A stretch of 64,000 bases of DNA from Aliishimia sp963922415 (GCA_963922415.1 CAWUIP010000005.1:12732-76731), one strand, 5' to 3'; positions 9,424 to 18,376 are shown, counted from the stretch's first letter. Numbers and translations are program-made. The notes: generated from the letters alone by a model not told the origin.

Positions 9424-9981
9424 TTAGAGATCTTGTCCAAGGATTTCCAACGGGGCGCCTTTGGCCATCAAATGCCGCTCACTGAGCCACGGGTTTAGGG
9501 CCAAGGCTTGCAAAAGTGCATTCCGCGCCGCGTCGATTTCACCAAGGTTTAACTGGCTGAGTGCCAGTCCTGACAAGGCGCCGACATGTTCAGGCGACAG
9601 AGAAAGCGCTTTGGTCAAATCGACGACGGCGGCTGCATAATCCTGGCGCAGGTAGTGTATGAAGGCACGTTGGTTGTAGCCTTCCGCGTATCCTGGGCAG
9701 TAGTCGACCAACCGGTCAAATGCCGCAATGGCACCGGCAAAATCGTAGGATTGCCGCCGTGCCATGCCTTCGTTCAGATCGTCTTGCGCACGCGCATCGG
9801 GCGCATCAAGCCAGTATTGCCACATCTGGTCAGAGAGGCTGCGCCCTTGTGCTTCGTTCGGGGCCTTGCGCGCGTCTTCGACAAGCGACTTCAAGGCGCT
9901 GCTGTGGTCAGGCGCCGGCGGGCACTCTGCATGGGCAACGCTTCCAATGCAGGCGGCCAAGAGGAGAACACTGGGCTTCAT
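9424..9981 (-). CDS. Secreted TPR-repeat protein
   Basis: A 185-residue protein with a cleavable Sec signal peptide (MKPSVLLLAACIGSVAHA, first 18 residues) followed by about three tetratricopeptide repeats. The clearest repeats are around residues 85-115 (YDFAGAIAAFDRLV) and 119-155 (RQDYAAAVVDLTKAL). TPRs mediate protein-protein contacts, so a periplasmic scaffolding role is likely, but no partner can be named. It is divergent from the rhomboid gene across 88 bases. The start at 9981 gives the clean signal peptide; the longer frame adds a charged, non-signal leader. Similar small TPR lipoproteins or periplasmic proteins are common in Rhodobacteraceae. Confidence 0.85.
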   Translation of the reverse strand: MKPSVLLLAACIGSVAHAECPPAPDHSSALKSLVEDARKAPNEAQGRSLSDQMWQYWLDAPDARAQDDLNEGMARRQSYDFAGAIAAFDRLVDYCPGYAEGYNQRAFIHYLRQDYAAAVVDLTKALSLSPEHVGALSGLALSQLNLGEIDAARNALLQALALNPWLSERHLMAKGAPLEILGQDL

Positions 9982-10069
9982 GCGATAAAGAATGGCGCAA
10001 GGTCGCGTCGTGTCAACTCTCTGGCCCCGTTGCCTTGACCGGCCAGGGCTTTCGCGCCACCTAAAGCAC

Positions 10070-10828
10070 ATGTTTCCGATCCGTGATCACAATCCCTCCG
10101 GCCGCGTTCCCTATGTCACATATGCCTTGATGGCTGCGAACATCCTTGTGTTTTTGAGCTATGTTGCACTCTTTCAGGATGCGCGCGCAATCAATGGGTT
10201 CTTCGATACTTGGGCCATGATCCCAGCCGAGGTTTCGCGCGGCGGTGCGCTGCACACAGTTGTGACGTCGATGTTCCTGCACGGTGGCTGGATGCACCTG
10301 GCGGGCAATATGCTCTTTCTGTGGATCTATGGCGACAACGTGGAAGACGAGATGGGGCATGCGCCGTTTCTGCTGTTCTACCTTGCCGCAGGCGCCACAG
10401 CGGGCGTGATCCATATCCTCTCGGCACCCTGGAGCACCGTCCCAACAGTCGGGGCGTCTGGGGCGATTGCAGGTGTGATGGGCGGCTATCTTTTGATGTT
10501 CCCGAAAGCCCGCGTCGACATTCTGATCTTCTTTGTTGTGTTTATCCGGATCATCCCAATTCCCGCATGGATCGTTCTTGCCGTCTGGTTCGGGATGCAA
10601 TTTGTCGGCGGCATTGGCGCAGATCCAAATGGCGGTGGCGTTGCCTATTGGGCACATGCAGGCGGCTTCGTGGCGGGATTGATCCTAACTCTGCCGGTTT
10701 GGCTGCGCAAAGGCGGCACCGCGTTTTGGCGACGCACCGATTACCACCCGCCCCACCCCGAGGCACGCTATGCCACAACCCAAAGCCGTATACCGAAGAT
10801 AGGCCGTCGGTCTCGTACGCGCCGCTAA
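10070..10828 (+). CDS. Rhomboid family intramembrane serine protease
   Basis: A 252-residue polytopic membrane protein with about six helices. The rhomboid signature HGGWMHLAGN is at residues 71-80, the catalytic serine at Ser130 in GASGAIAG, and the catalytic histidine at His196 in YWAHAGGF. Both members of the Ser-His dyad are intact, so it should cleave transmembrane substrates within the inner membrane. The C-terminal tail beyond residue 215 is basic and probably cytoplasmic. The start at 10070 gives the typical MFPIRDHNPS opening seen in alphaproteobacterial rhomboids. The substrate is unknown. Confidence 0.93.
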   Translation: MFPIRDHNPSGRVPYVTYALMAANILVFLSYVALFQDARAINGFFDTWAMIPAEVSRGGALHTVVTSMFLHGGWMHLAGNMLFLWIYGDNVEDEMGHAPFLLFYLAAGATAGVIHILSAPWSTVPTVGASGAIAGVMGGYLLMFPKARVDILIFFVVFIRIIPIPAWIVLAVWFGMQFVGGIGADPNGGGVAYWAHAGGFVAGLILTLPVWLRKGGTAFWRRTDYHPPHPEARYATTQSRIPKIGRRSRTRR

Positions 10829-10831
10829 GGA

Positions 10832-10854
10832 GCGCCGTGTCGCCGCCACGGCGC
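10832..10854 (+). terminator. GC-rich hairpin after the rhomboid gene
   Basis: An 8-bp perfect stem (10832-10839 with 10847-10854, seven-base loop) starts four bases after the rhomboid stop. There is no T-run, so it may be a weak or Rho-assisted terminator. A second inverted repeat (10905-10911 with 10916-10922) lies 50 bases further on, before the next gene. Confidence 0.4.
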
Positions 10855-11030
10855 GCGCAGCCTTTGGGCAGCCCTCAACGCCAAGACACTAAAAACCGTT
10901 CCCTATGATCCTTTGGGATCATGATCCCAAGCGCTGACACCCCGTAAGTCATGCGGTGCGCCTGCCCGATACTGCGAACAACAGACACTCACTTTCGCCG
11001 GGCCGGTTAAGATTGATAAGGGAAACGAAA

Positions 11031-12158
11031 ATGAAGAATTCACTTTTTTGCTGTGCACTTGCAATTTCCACGGCCACTTCCGGGCTCGCGCAGGAGATGT
11101 GGAATGTCGACTGCAGTTCCGTTTTGTCAGAGAAGCTTCTCGACACGACAAGCACCGATACCGGGGTCGAACTTATTCTGGACTTTCAAAAAGACATCTG
11201 TTCGCGCGACTTCGAAACCAAAGAGGCTGCGCAATCCTACGCGCGCAGCGGCGGGCTTGGTCTCAAGATCCCAAGTTATGGCGAGTTGTCGGTCACAGAT
11301 GCCAAAACCGAAGGGCAGTCGAGCTTTAGCTACAAAGACTCTGTCTTCTGCGACCAAAGTTCAAGCGAGGTCGCAAACCTTGCCGCAAGCCAGTTCAAAA
11401 CCAGTACAGCCAAGTTTGCGTTTGACGCGTTCAAATTCTGCGTGGAGCGGCAAGATGGCGGTACGTTCATGACGTACAACGTGTCCGAGCAGGGCCGGCT
11501 TTTGCGCGCGCAAATTACCAAGCGCGTGACTGCAAACACACGCCTCACCTATGCAATCGAGGGCTTTTCGGTTGTCGCACCGCAAGGCACCGACGCGACG
11601 TGCGAAGTTCGCGCGAAAGACATCCGCGAAACGCTGAAAGAAGGGCAGCCTGTCGAGATCGAGGTCGCGACGGCTAATATTACCTGTTTCAAATCCGGGG
11701 ACGACTTTGCTGTCATCGATATCGCGACGACGGAATCTGATTTCGGGATCACGATGCCGTCCGAGGTCGCTATGGCGGCGGCGCGCGACGAGGCCGACAA
11801 GGCATCGCTACGGGCCACGATCAGCGGGTTGGAAACCGATCTCGCTGCGCGTGACACAGATCTTGGTGCAACGCGCGACAAGATCGCGGGCCAGACGACA
11901 GAGCTATCGCAGCTTAAGGCACGCCTGAGATGTGCCCGCACCTGGAGCGATGCCTACACCGAGGACCGCAAAACGGCTCACGCCGAGATTGATCGGATCA
12001 CAAAAACCACCAGCAATCTTGGCCAACTGAGCCACTACGCCAACGTCTTTTTGAATGGAGCAAACCGCGGCAACACCACTTTGCGGATCGTTTGGAAGCA
12101 AATGACCACAGAGATCGGCAATCTGAACCGGATTTTGGCGGGTCAGCGCACGTGCTAA
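11031..12158 (+). CDS. Hypothetical secreted protein with C-terminal coiled coil
   Basis: A 375-residue protein I do not recognise. A signal peptide covers about the first 20 residues (MKNSLFCCALAISTATSGLA). A mixed region then carries scattered cysteines that could form disulfides in the periplasm. Residues 270-330 form a coiled coil with regular Asp/Glu/Leu heptads. The final 40 residues include two more cysteines. The ATG at 11031 follows AAGGGAAACGAAA and starts the signal peptide; the upstream in-frame extension would bury it. It stands alone between the rhomboid gene and the convergent phosphatase, so no role can be assigned from neighbours. Confidence 0.75.
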   Translation: MKNSLFCCALAISTATSGLAQEMWNVDCSSVLSEKLLDTTSTDTGVELILDFQKDICSRDFETKEAAQSYARSGGLGLKIPSYGELSVTDAKTEGQSSFSYKDSVFCDQSSSEVANLAASQFKTSTAKFAFDAFKFCVERQDGGTFMTYNVSEQGRLLRAQITKRVTANTRLTYAIEGFSVVAPQGTDATCEVRAKDIRETLKEGQPVEIEVATANITCFKSGDDFAVIDIATTESDFGITMPSEVAMAAARDEADKASLRATISGLETDLAARDTDLGATRDKIAGQTTELSQLKARLRCARTWSDAYTEDRKTAHAEIDRITKTTSNLGQLSHYANVFLNGANRGNTTLRIVWKQMTTEIGNLNRILAGQRTC

Positions 12159-12161
12159 CGC

Positions 12162-12950
12162 TTACCCGCCGCGGATCACCTTGCTGAACGGCGCGAACAT
12201 GCTTTCGGGGGCGCAAATGACGGCCCCCGAGGTCAATGGGTCTTCATCCGCAGAGACCGCTTCTAACAGCGCGCCCGCTTCGCGTGCGATGATCACGCCG
12301 GCGGCGATGTCCCAGATATTCAGGCCACGCTCCCAGAACCCGTCATAGCGGCCTGCGGCGACGTAAGTTAGGTCCAACGCAGCAGCCCCCCAACGGCGCA
12401 CGCCGGCGCAGGCGGGCATCAGGCGGGCGAGGTCTTGCAGGGTCTCTGGCAGGTCGCCACGCCCGGCAAAGGGGATACCGGTCGCAAAGACGCATTCAAT
12501 CATGTTGCGGCGCTGACTGACGCGCAGGCGTTGATCGTTCATAAAGGCGCCCTGCCCGCGTTCGGCAAAGAACATCTCGTCTTTTACAGGGTCATAGACC
12601 ACGCCCGCCACGATCTGGCCTTTGTGCTCCAGCGCGATAGACACCGCCCAATGCGGCAGGCCGTGCAGAAAGTTCGTCGTGCCATCCAGCGGATCGACGA
12701 TCCAGCGGCGCGTGGGGTCTTCGCCCGGTGTCTCGCCGCTTTCCTCGCCCAGCCAACCATAGGTCGGACGCGCGCCGATCAGCTCTTCGCGCAAAATGGT
12801 CTCGGCCGCGATATCCGCTTTGGACACGAAGTCGCCCGCGCCCTTCATGGAGGCGGTCAGGTTCTCCACCTCGCGGAAGTCCTTGGTCAACGACCGGCCT
12901 GCCTTGCGGGCGGCTTTGAGCATGATATTGAGATTGGCACTGCCCTGCAT
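12162..12950 (-). CDS. suhB: Inositol-1-monophosphatase family protein (SuhB-like)
   Basis: A 262-residue Mg-dependent phosphatase of the IMPase/FIG superfamily. It shows the metal-binding motifs GEES (68-71), DPLDGTTNF (86-94) and a late WDIAAG motif, all intact. It would hydrolyse inositol-1-phosphate or related sugar phosphates in the cytoplasm. In enterobacteria SuhB also binds the transcription machinery, but that is not shown here. It is convergent with the secreted coiled-coil gene (three-base gap) and divergent from the PLP decarboxylase, with 76 bases between the starts. The assignment to the family is firm; the physiological substrate is not. Confidence 0.9.
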   Translation of the reverse strand: MQGSANLNIMLKAARKAGRSLTKDFREVENLTASMKGAGDFVSKADIAAETILREELIGARPTYGWLGEESGETPGEDPTRRWIVDPLDGTTNFLHGLPHWAVSIALEHKGQIVAGVVYDPVKDEMFFAERGQGAFMNDQRLRVSQRRNMIECVFATGIPFAGRGDLPETLQDLARLMPACAGVRRWGAAALDLTYVAAGRYDGFWERGLNIWDIAAGVIIAREAGALLEAVSADEDPLTSGAVICAPESMFAPFSKVIRGG

Positions 12951-13026
12951 GGTCGATGGGTCCTGAACTTTGGGGATCAGCGCGGGCCATAACGCGGGCA
13001 GCGAGAGCGTGCAAGGAGGTAGCGGG

Positions 13027-14442
13027 ATGTCGGACGAAGGTTATCGGATGGATCCCAAGGACTGGGGCGCGTTTCGCGCAGAGATGCACGCGCTTTTGGA
13101 CCGGTGCCTCACAGAGCTAGAGGCCGCGCGCGACCGGCCTTGGACGCCGCTGCCAGGGGGTTATGCAGAGCAAGTGCGCATCAAAGAGGGCGCGGATGTT
13201 ATGGCGCGACTGGCCGAGGACGTTCTGCCTTACGGGACCGGCAACACGCATCCGGCCTTTTTCGGTTGGGTTCATGGAACCGGCCAAGCCTCTGGTCTGG
13301 CGGCGGAGTTGGTGGCGGCCACGATGAACGCAAATTGCGGCGGACGCGATCACGGCGCGATCTATGTGGAGCGCGAAGTGATCCGGTGGCTCGCGCATCA
13401 CGCGGGGCTGCCCGAAGGCGCGGGCGGGATTTTGACGACAGGTACCTCGCAGGCGACGCTTTATGCCCTGCACACTGCGCGCCATGCGCGCTTTGGCGAT
13501 GCTGTGCGCGATGCGGGCACTGCAGGTCTGCCGCCGCTGCGCGTTTATGCAGCGCAAGGGGCCCATTCCTGCGTGTCGAAGGCCTTGCAAGTGATGGGCC
13601 ACGGACGACAGGCGGTCGTTTCGGTACCTGTGAATGGCGGCCGCATGGATGTGGAAGCTTTGGCCCGGCTGATGACGGACGACGCCGCAGACGGACGCGT
13701 CCCCTTTGCCGTCGTTGGCACAGCGGGCAGCGTCAACCTGGGCACCTATGATGACCTTGCCGCGATCGCAGAAATCGCACGGGCGCACGGCGCTTGGTTT
13801 CATGTCGATGCGGCTTTTGGCTACTGGATGCGCCTGGCCCCGCCCCCCTGGAACGCGTTGACCGCTGGGATGGAGGCCGCCGACAGCGTGGCCCTCGACG
13901 GCCACAAGTGGCTTGGCGTGCCCTATGCCTGCGGGGCGTGCCTGGTGCGCAGCGAGGCGGGTCTCCGCGACGCCTTTACCGAAGATGCGGACTATCTGGT
14001 GCGCGAGGGCAAGGCGCTGGCCGGTGGCGCGTGGTGGCCGACCGAGCATGGCATTGACCTCAGCCGCGGCTTCACAGCGCTGAAGTTCTGGGCCGCGCTG
14101 CAAGCGCATAAGCCCGAGACCATTGGCGCAGTTATTGTCGACAACTGCCGCCAAGCCGCCCTGATGGGCGCGTTGGCCGAAGCCTCCGACTGGTTGGACC
14201 TCGCAGCACCCGTTGTCTCGAACCTTTGCGTGATGCATCCCCGCGCGGGCGATGCTTCGACGCTCGTCGAGGCGCTCCAGCTTTCGGGGGCCGCTGTCTT
14301 CTCAACCACGATGGTGGGGGGGCGCAGTTGCGTGCGGGCGGCCATCGTGAACCACCGCACGACCGAGGCCACCATTCGCGATTCCATCGCGGCGCTCGAG
14401 GCCGAGATACAGCGTGTCAGCGAGGAAAGCCCCGCCACTTAG
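13027..14442 (+). CDS. PLP-dependent amino acid decarboxylase (group II)
   Basis: A 471-residue enzyme of the aromatic-L-amino-acid/glutamate/diaminobutyrate decarboxylase superfamily. Lys294 in DGHKW would form the Schiff base with pyridoxal phosphate. Asp261 in HVDAAFG would bind the pyridine nitrogen, and His180 in QGAHSCV would stack on the ring. The ATG at 13027 is preceded by a strong AAGGAGG. The family decarboxylates amino acids to amines, but relatives act on aromatic, acidic or basic substrates, and the sequence alone does not decide which. Its last four bases overlap the convergent dioxygenase-like gene. Confidence 0.88.
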   Translation: MSDEGYRMDPKDWGAFRAEMHALLDRCLTELEAARDRPWTPLPGGYAEQVRIKEGADVMARLAEDVLPYGTGNTHPAFFGWVHGTGQASGLAAELVAATMNANCGGRDHGAIYVEREVIRWLAHHAGLPEGAGGILTTGTSQATLYALHTARHARFGDAVRDAGTAGLPPLRVYAAQGAHSCVSKALQVMGHGRQAVVSVPVNGGRMDVEALARLMTDDAADGRVPFAVVGTAGSVNLGTYDDLAAIAEIARAHGAWFHVDAAFGYWMRLAPPPWNALTAGMEAADSVALDGHKWLGVPYACGACLVRSEAGLRDAFTEDADYLVREGKALAGGAWWPTEHGIDLSRGFTALKFWAALQAHKPETIGAVIVDNCRQAALMGALAEASDWLDLAAPVVSNLCVMHPRAGDASTLVEALQLSGAAVFSTTMVGGRSCVRAAIVNHRTTEATIRDSIAALEAEIQRVSEESPAT

Positions 14443-15176
14443 GCGAGCCACGCGTCCACAGTGTCGTATTGCGGGCGAAAGAAAACAGTGATGCGGATGT
14501 GATCCAGGCCCGTATACGTCCAAGGCGCGGTGCCATGAAGGACAAAGGGATCAAGCAGAAACGCGCCCCCAAAAGGGATGTGTAGTGGGATCCGCTCACA
14601 GGTTTCAAAGATCTCGCGTCGGGCTGCCTGATAGATGTCGGTTATGTCAGCGGTCGCCACATCCTTGCCCTCCAACGCAGCACGTAAAGCTGCGCGCAAT
14701 ACGTGGTGACTGCCGCGCCAATAGACAGTCGGCGAGGCCCCACTCGTATTCAAAGCGATTCCAAGAACATAAGCATGAAACTCCCGCGCATAGCGGCGAC
14801 GGTCAGGCCCCTCTGGCAAAAGCCCATCCATATGCGCCGCATACCGGTCAACGCGGTAGCGGTGATTGGCCTCGGACTGGTCCGGATCCGGCTGCGGGTA
14901 TCCAGGATAGATGACCGACAGTTGCGCCCGGTGGAGCGGCAATTGGGGGATATGTTCATCCCACGGGCCGCGCAACGGCACGCCACCGATGCGCCCCTCC
15001 GCGTCGTTTGGCAGGGCATCGACGCCCACGAACCATGTCAGGCCATGGCGCAAGTTCGCCGCCTGCGCTTCGGGATCGGCCAAAATGCCGTCGGCCACAC
15101 TGCGCGCGGCGGATGCCCAGGCAAGCGAGTCACGGGTCGGTTCAAAGATCAGCGCGCCATCAGCCGCGAGGCTCAT
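14439..15176 (-). CDS. Fe(II)/2-oxoglutarate dioxygenase-like protein (PhyH type)
   Basis: A 245-residue protein with a readable 2-oxoglutarate oxygenase facial triad: His115-Met-Asp117 (in AAHMDG), His214 (in FVLHGTAPW), and Arg228 as the likely 2-oxoglutarate ligand. The 97-residue spacing from HxD to the distal histidine fits the double-stranded beta-helix fold. I infer hydroxylase activity on an unknown substrate. The ATG at 15176 overlaps the stop of the upstream TauE/SafE gene as ATGA, so the two form an operon. The longer frame reaching 15284 merely runs through that upstream gene. The fold call is by motif rather than overall similarity. Confidence 0.68.
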   Translation of the reverse strand: MSLAADGALIFEPTRDSLAWASAARSVADGILADPEAQAANLRHGLTWFVGVDALPNDAEGRIGGVPLRGPWDEHIPQLPLHRAQLSVIYPGYPQPDPDQSEANHRYRVDRYAAHMDGLLPEGPDRRRYAREFHAYVLGIALNTSGASPTVYWRGSHHVLRAALRAALEGKDVATADITDIYQAARREIFETCERIPLHIPFGGAFLLDPFVLHGTAPWTYTGLDHIRITVFFRPQYDTVDAWLA

Positions 15177-15997
15177 GCCCCAAACGCCTTGCGCAGCATG
15201 TTGATCGCAACCAAGGTCAAAAAGATGCCGAAGGCGCGCTTGAGCGGCCCCGCATCCATCACATGCGCAAGCCGAACGCCCCATGGCGTGGTGATCAGCG
15301 TCATGGCAATGACAAGACCAAAGGCCACCAAGTTCACTGCCCCCAGCGTGAGCGGCGGTCGCTGCTCCGCCGCGATCTCCACCATCAAAAACCCGATGAC
15401 CGACGGCACTGCAATCACAACGCCAAAGCCCGCCGCCGTGGCAACCGCACGGTGAATGGGTACGTTCATCAGGCTCATGAGCGGCACGCCAAAAGACCCG
15501 CCGCCAATGCCCATCAGGACCGAGCCAAACCCCATCAGGGGCGATAAGGCGGCCGTGCCTGCGCGCCCCGGCATCGTATCGCGTAGGCGCCAGTCAGCCC
15601 GCCCCAAGAGCATGTAAAGCCCGATGATCATCGCCAAAACGCCAAAAATGCCCTGCAACGTGGTCGAACGGAGCGCGGCCGCGACAAGCACGCCTAGAAC
15701 CGCGCCAATCGCAATCCCTGGCGCCCACCCGCGCAGGATGTCCCAGTCCACCGCGCCCTTTTTGTTGTGGCTCATCACCGATCTCAACGAGGTCACGATG
15801 ATCGTCGCCAGCGACGTGGCCAAACACATCTGCATCAGCTGCGGCCCATCATAGCCAAGCGTCTGAAAAGCATAGAAGAACGCCGGCACCAAGACGATGC
15901 CGCCACCCACGCCCAAAAGCCCTGCCAAAACCCCGGCAAACGCACCGATGACCAAGAGCAGCGCGCTCATCTGTATCAAAAGACCAATGTCGCCCAT
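15173..15997 (-). CDS. Sulfite exporter TauE/SafE family permease
   Basis: A 274-residue inner-membrane protein with about eight hydrophobic helices. It carries the two family glycine-rich signatures: GVLAGLLGVGGGIVLVP near the N-terminus, and GIGGGSFGVPLM in the middle. The family moves sulfur-containing anions such as sulfite, sulfoacetate or taurine breakdown products out of the cell, but many members have unknown cargo. It overlaps the downstream dioxygenase-like gene by four bases, so a shared pathway is plausible. DusA follows upstream on the same strand with a 30-base gap. Confidence 0.88.
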   Translation of the reverse strand: MGDIGLLIQMSALLLVIGAFAGVLAGLLGVGGGIVLVPAFFYAFQTLGYDGPQLMQMCLATSLATIIVTSLRSVMSHNKKGAVDWDILRGWAPGIAIGAVLGVLVAAALRSTTLQGIFGVLAMIIGLYMLLGRADWRLRDTMPGRAGTAALSPLMGFGSVLMGIGGGSFGVPLMSLMNVPIHRAVATAAGFGVVIAVPSVIGFLMVEIAAEQRPPLTLGAVNLVAFGLVIAMTLITTPWGVRLAHVMDAGPLKRAFGIFLTLVAINMLRKAFGA

Positions 15998-16027
15998 CTT
16001 CTTCCCACGACCGTTTGTCGCGCAGAC

Positions 16028-17035
16028 CTAGCTTGCTTGACGCGTTTGCGCCAGTGGGTCGATAAATGCCAGCGCCTCGCGCACCAGATCGGGTCCCGCG
16101 CCAGGCCGCGTCGCACCTTCCGAGAGATGCCGCCGCCACGCGCGCGCCCCCGGTCGCCCTGCAAAAAGCCCCAGCATATGCCGAGTGATCTGATGCAGCT
16201 TGCCGCCGCCGGTCAGGTGCGCCTCGATGTATGGTAACATGGCGTGAACCGCGTCTATCGGGTCGCTGTCCGTCTCACGGCCAAAGATGCGCCGATCTGC
16301 TTGGCATAGAATATCTGCAGGCTGGTGATAGGCGGCCCGGCCAATCATGACCCCGTCCAGGCCGCCCTCCAGAAACGCCTCTGCCGCATCCAGCGAAGCT
16401 ATGCCACCATTGATCGAGATATGGAGGTTCGGAAAAAGGCCCTTCATCCGCAGCACCAGATCGTAATCCAACGGCGGGATATCTCGATTTTCCTTCGGGC
16501 TGAGCCCCTGCAGCCAAGCCTTGCGCGCGTGGATCGTCACCCGCGCGCACCCGGCGGCGACGATCCGAGCCAGAAACTCTGGCAGCAGGGCCTCGGGATC
16601 TTGGTCATCAACGCCGATGCGGCACTTCACGGTCACATCCACATCCACCGCCGCGCGCATGGCCGCCACACAGTCGGCGACGAGGCCAGGCTTCTCCATC
16701 AACACCGCGCCAAAAGCACCCGACTGCACACGGTCCGACGGGCAACCGACGTTGAGGTTGACCTCGACATACCCAGCATCCTGCCCCAACCGCGCCGCCT
16801 GCGCCAATTCCGCCGGATCCGAGCCGCCAAGTTGCAACGCCACCGGATGCTCGGCCGCACTATGATCCAACAAATGCACCGCCCCGCCCCGCACCAAGGC
16901 CGCCGCCGTCACCATTTCGGTGTAAAGCAACGCCTCACGGCTCAAAAGCCTGTGCAAATACCGACAATGGCGATCCGTCCAATCCATCATCGGGGCAACA
17001 CTAAGGCGGGCGTGGGTTTCGAGGGGTACGGCCAT
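16028..17035 (-). CDS. dusA: tRNA-dihydrouridine(20/20a) synthase DusA
   Basis: A 335-residue FMN-dependent enzyme that reduces uridines 20 and 20a in the tRNA D-loop using NADPH. The TIM-barrel opening APMMDWTDRHCR is at residues 14-25. The catalytic cysteine is Cys98 in NVGCPS, and the DusA-type motif HARKAWLQGLSPKENR follows. INGGI and GVMIGRAAY close the flavin site. Length and motifs match DusA rather than DusB or DusC. It is the first gene of a possible leftward group with TauE/SafE and the dioxygenase-like gene. Confidence 0.96.
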   Translation of the reverse strand: MAVPLETHARLSVAPMMDWTDRHCRYLHRLLSREALLYTEMVTAAALVRGGAVHLLDHSAAEHPVALQLGGSDPAELAQAARLGQDAGYVEVNLNVGCPSDRVQSGAFGAVLMEKPGLVADCVAAMRAAVDVDVTVKCRIGVDDQDPEALLPEFLARIVAAGCARVTIHARKAWLQGLSPKENRDIPPLDYDLVLRMKGLFPNLHISINGGIASLDAAEAFLEGGLDGVMIGRAAYHQPADILCQADRRIFGRETDSDPIDAVHAMLPYIEAHLTGGGKLHQITRHMLGLFAGRPGARAWRRHLSEGATRPGAGPDLVREALAFIDPLAQTRQAS

Positions 17036-17157
17036 GGCTTGCCCTAGCAGGACCGCTCAACCGCGTCGAGACCACCTGCGTTGGTCGCGGCTGTCCCGGT
17101 CAAACTTTACATAGTTCACGCCGCACATTGTTCATTCATCCACTGTCGCGTAAGTCT

Positions 17158-18135
17158 CTAGGTCGAAAAACTGACGATCAAACGCAGAAGCTCAATTTGA
17201 CTGTTCACTCCGACCTTTTCATAGACCCGCCTGAGATGTGTGCGTGCGGTGTTCTTGGTAACCCCTAACTCCTCTGCTGCGTCAGACAGGTCCATTCCTT
17301 TGGTGATCATTCTGACCACATCGGTTTGTGCCTTAGAGAGGCCAAAAACCGTCTGAACGACGTCAGTTTGTGCCGAGAGGTCACCGCTTTGTCCGAACAA
17401 AATGTAAACCCGCGCATCTGCGACTTTGACCCAGCAAAGCATTGCGCCGCCGTCGTCGTATTCACCAATGACGACAGGGTACTTAACCTCTCCACCACCC
17501 GCAGACTTTGCTCGATTGTAGTTTCCAAAAGCGGTCAGTTTATGGGCGCCTGAAATCGCCGCCAGCAACTCAGCGCTCCATGCGGCCCTGGAGGCACGGA
17601 GGTTACCGTTGCTGACAACAAAGCCTTTGAAAGTTTTCAGTTCCGCCTCAGCGGCAGTGTTAATCCAAAGCACGCGCCCCTCTACGGAGACCTCAAGCGC
17701 CGGTTCCTCTATGTCGCGAAGCGGCTCTGCCCAGCAGCCGTCAAAGAGGATCTGCCATACCCCCTCCTTGTATTCCAGGAGACGGAAATTGTGCGAATGA
17801 CTTGGAGTTGCATGTGGATTTGACGCGCGCGCAACGATCTCTTCGTAGGTCGCCCACGCGAGGTTGTCGCTGACGTGTATATGAAGTTTGTCGAACCGGA
17901 CGTCCGCCTCGACTGGATCAGGTTCAGCGTCCATTGCGTCAAACACATTTCGGCGAAAATCATCGAATGACCGCGCGATCTGCATCGTTCCGCATTCCAT
18001 GATGCTCTGGAAGCGCGCATCATCGGCCCAACACGTCAGCCAAGTGTCCTTGTCGCGCGCGAGGTAGCTTGCAATGTCCGTTTCAAGAACGCGCCGGATC
18101 GCTGTGCGCGGATCGACGATCACGGTTTCAGACAT
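17158..18135 (-). CDS. LuxR-type regulator with N-terminal NTF2-like and PAS-like domains
   Basis: A 325-residue regulator. Residues 1-125 resemble the SnoaL/NTF2-like fold (TWLTCWADDARF, LLEYKEGVWQILFDG). Residues 130-235 look PAS-like (VEGRVLWINTAAEAEL), and residues 262-325 are a clear GerE/LuxR helix-turn-helix (GMDLSDAAEELGVTKNTARTHLRRVYEKVG). No receiver domain and no classical acyl-homoserine-lactone domain is seen. The start at 18135 is preceded by GAGGA, which lies inside the last codons of a small upstream ORF. An NTF2-like domain often binds a small hydrophobic ligand, so ligand sensing is inferred. It lies opposite the prephenate dehydrogenase gene. Confidence 0.82.
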   Translation of the reverse strand: MSETVIVDPRTAIRRVLETDIASYLARDKDTWLTCWADDARFQSIMECGTMQIARSFDDFRRNVFDAMDAEPDPVEADVRFDKLHIHVSDNLAWATYEEIVARASNPHATPSHSHNFRLLEYKEGVWQILFDGCWAEPLRDIEEPALEVSVEGRVLWINTAAEAELKTFKGFVVSNGNLRASRAAWSAELLAAISGAHKLTAFGNYNRAKSAGGGEVKYPVVIGEYDDGGAMLCWVKVADARVYILFGQSGDLSAQTDVVQTVFGLSKAQTDVVRMITKGMDLSDAAEELGVTKNTARTHLRRVYEKVGVNSQIELLRLIVSFST

Positions 18136-18136
18136 T

Positions 18137-18376
18137 CTAAGTCCTCGATGTTTCTTTAGCTGTAGGTATGTCAAAAATCCGCGACCGCAAATCGCGAACA
18201 CCCCGCAAGGCCCGTGCCAGTTTGATGAAGTCACAGACCCTCGCGACCCGTGCCGCAACTCTGCCGGGTTCCGGACCGGCGAAAAACTCGAAATACGCGT
18301 CTTGATCTGCCGTTGCGCGACCCGCGAAGTCGCCATGTGTCTTTGCGTTGCGTGCGATATGTGCCCAGTTTTCCAT
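18137..18376 (-). CDS. Possible 79-residue protein upstream of the LuxR-type gene
   Basis: An ATG at 18376 with GGAG eight bases upstream opens a 79-codon frame that ends one base before the regulator start. Codon use resembles nearby genes, and the encoded peptide is basic and soluble (MENWAHIARNAKTHGDF...). The regulator's ribosome site lies within its last codons, so translation could be coupled. It could equally be an untranslated leader. I do not recognise the peptide, and no domain is visible. Confidence 0.42.
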   Translation of the reverse strand: MENWAHIARNAKTHGDFAGRATADQDAYFEFFAGPEPGRVAARVARVCDFIKLARALRGVRDLRSRIFDIPTAKETSRT

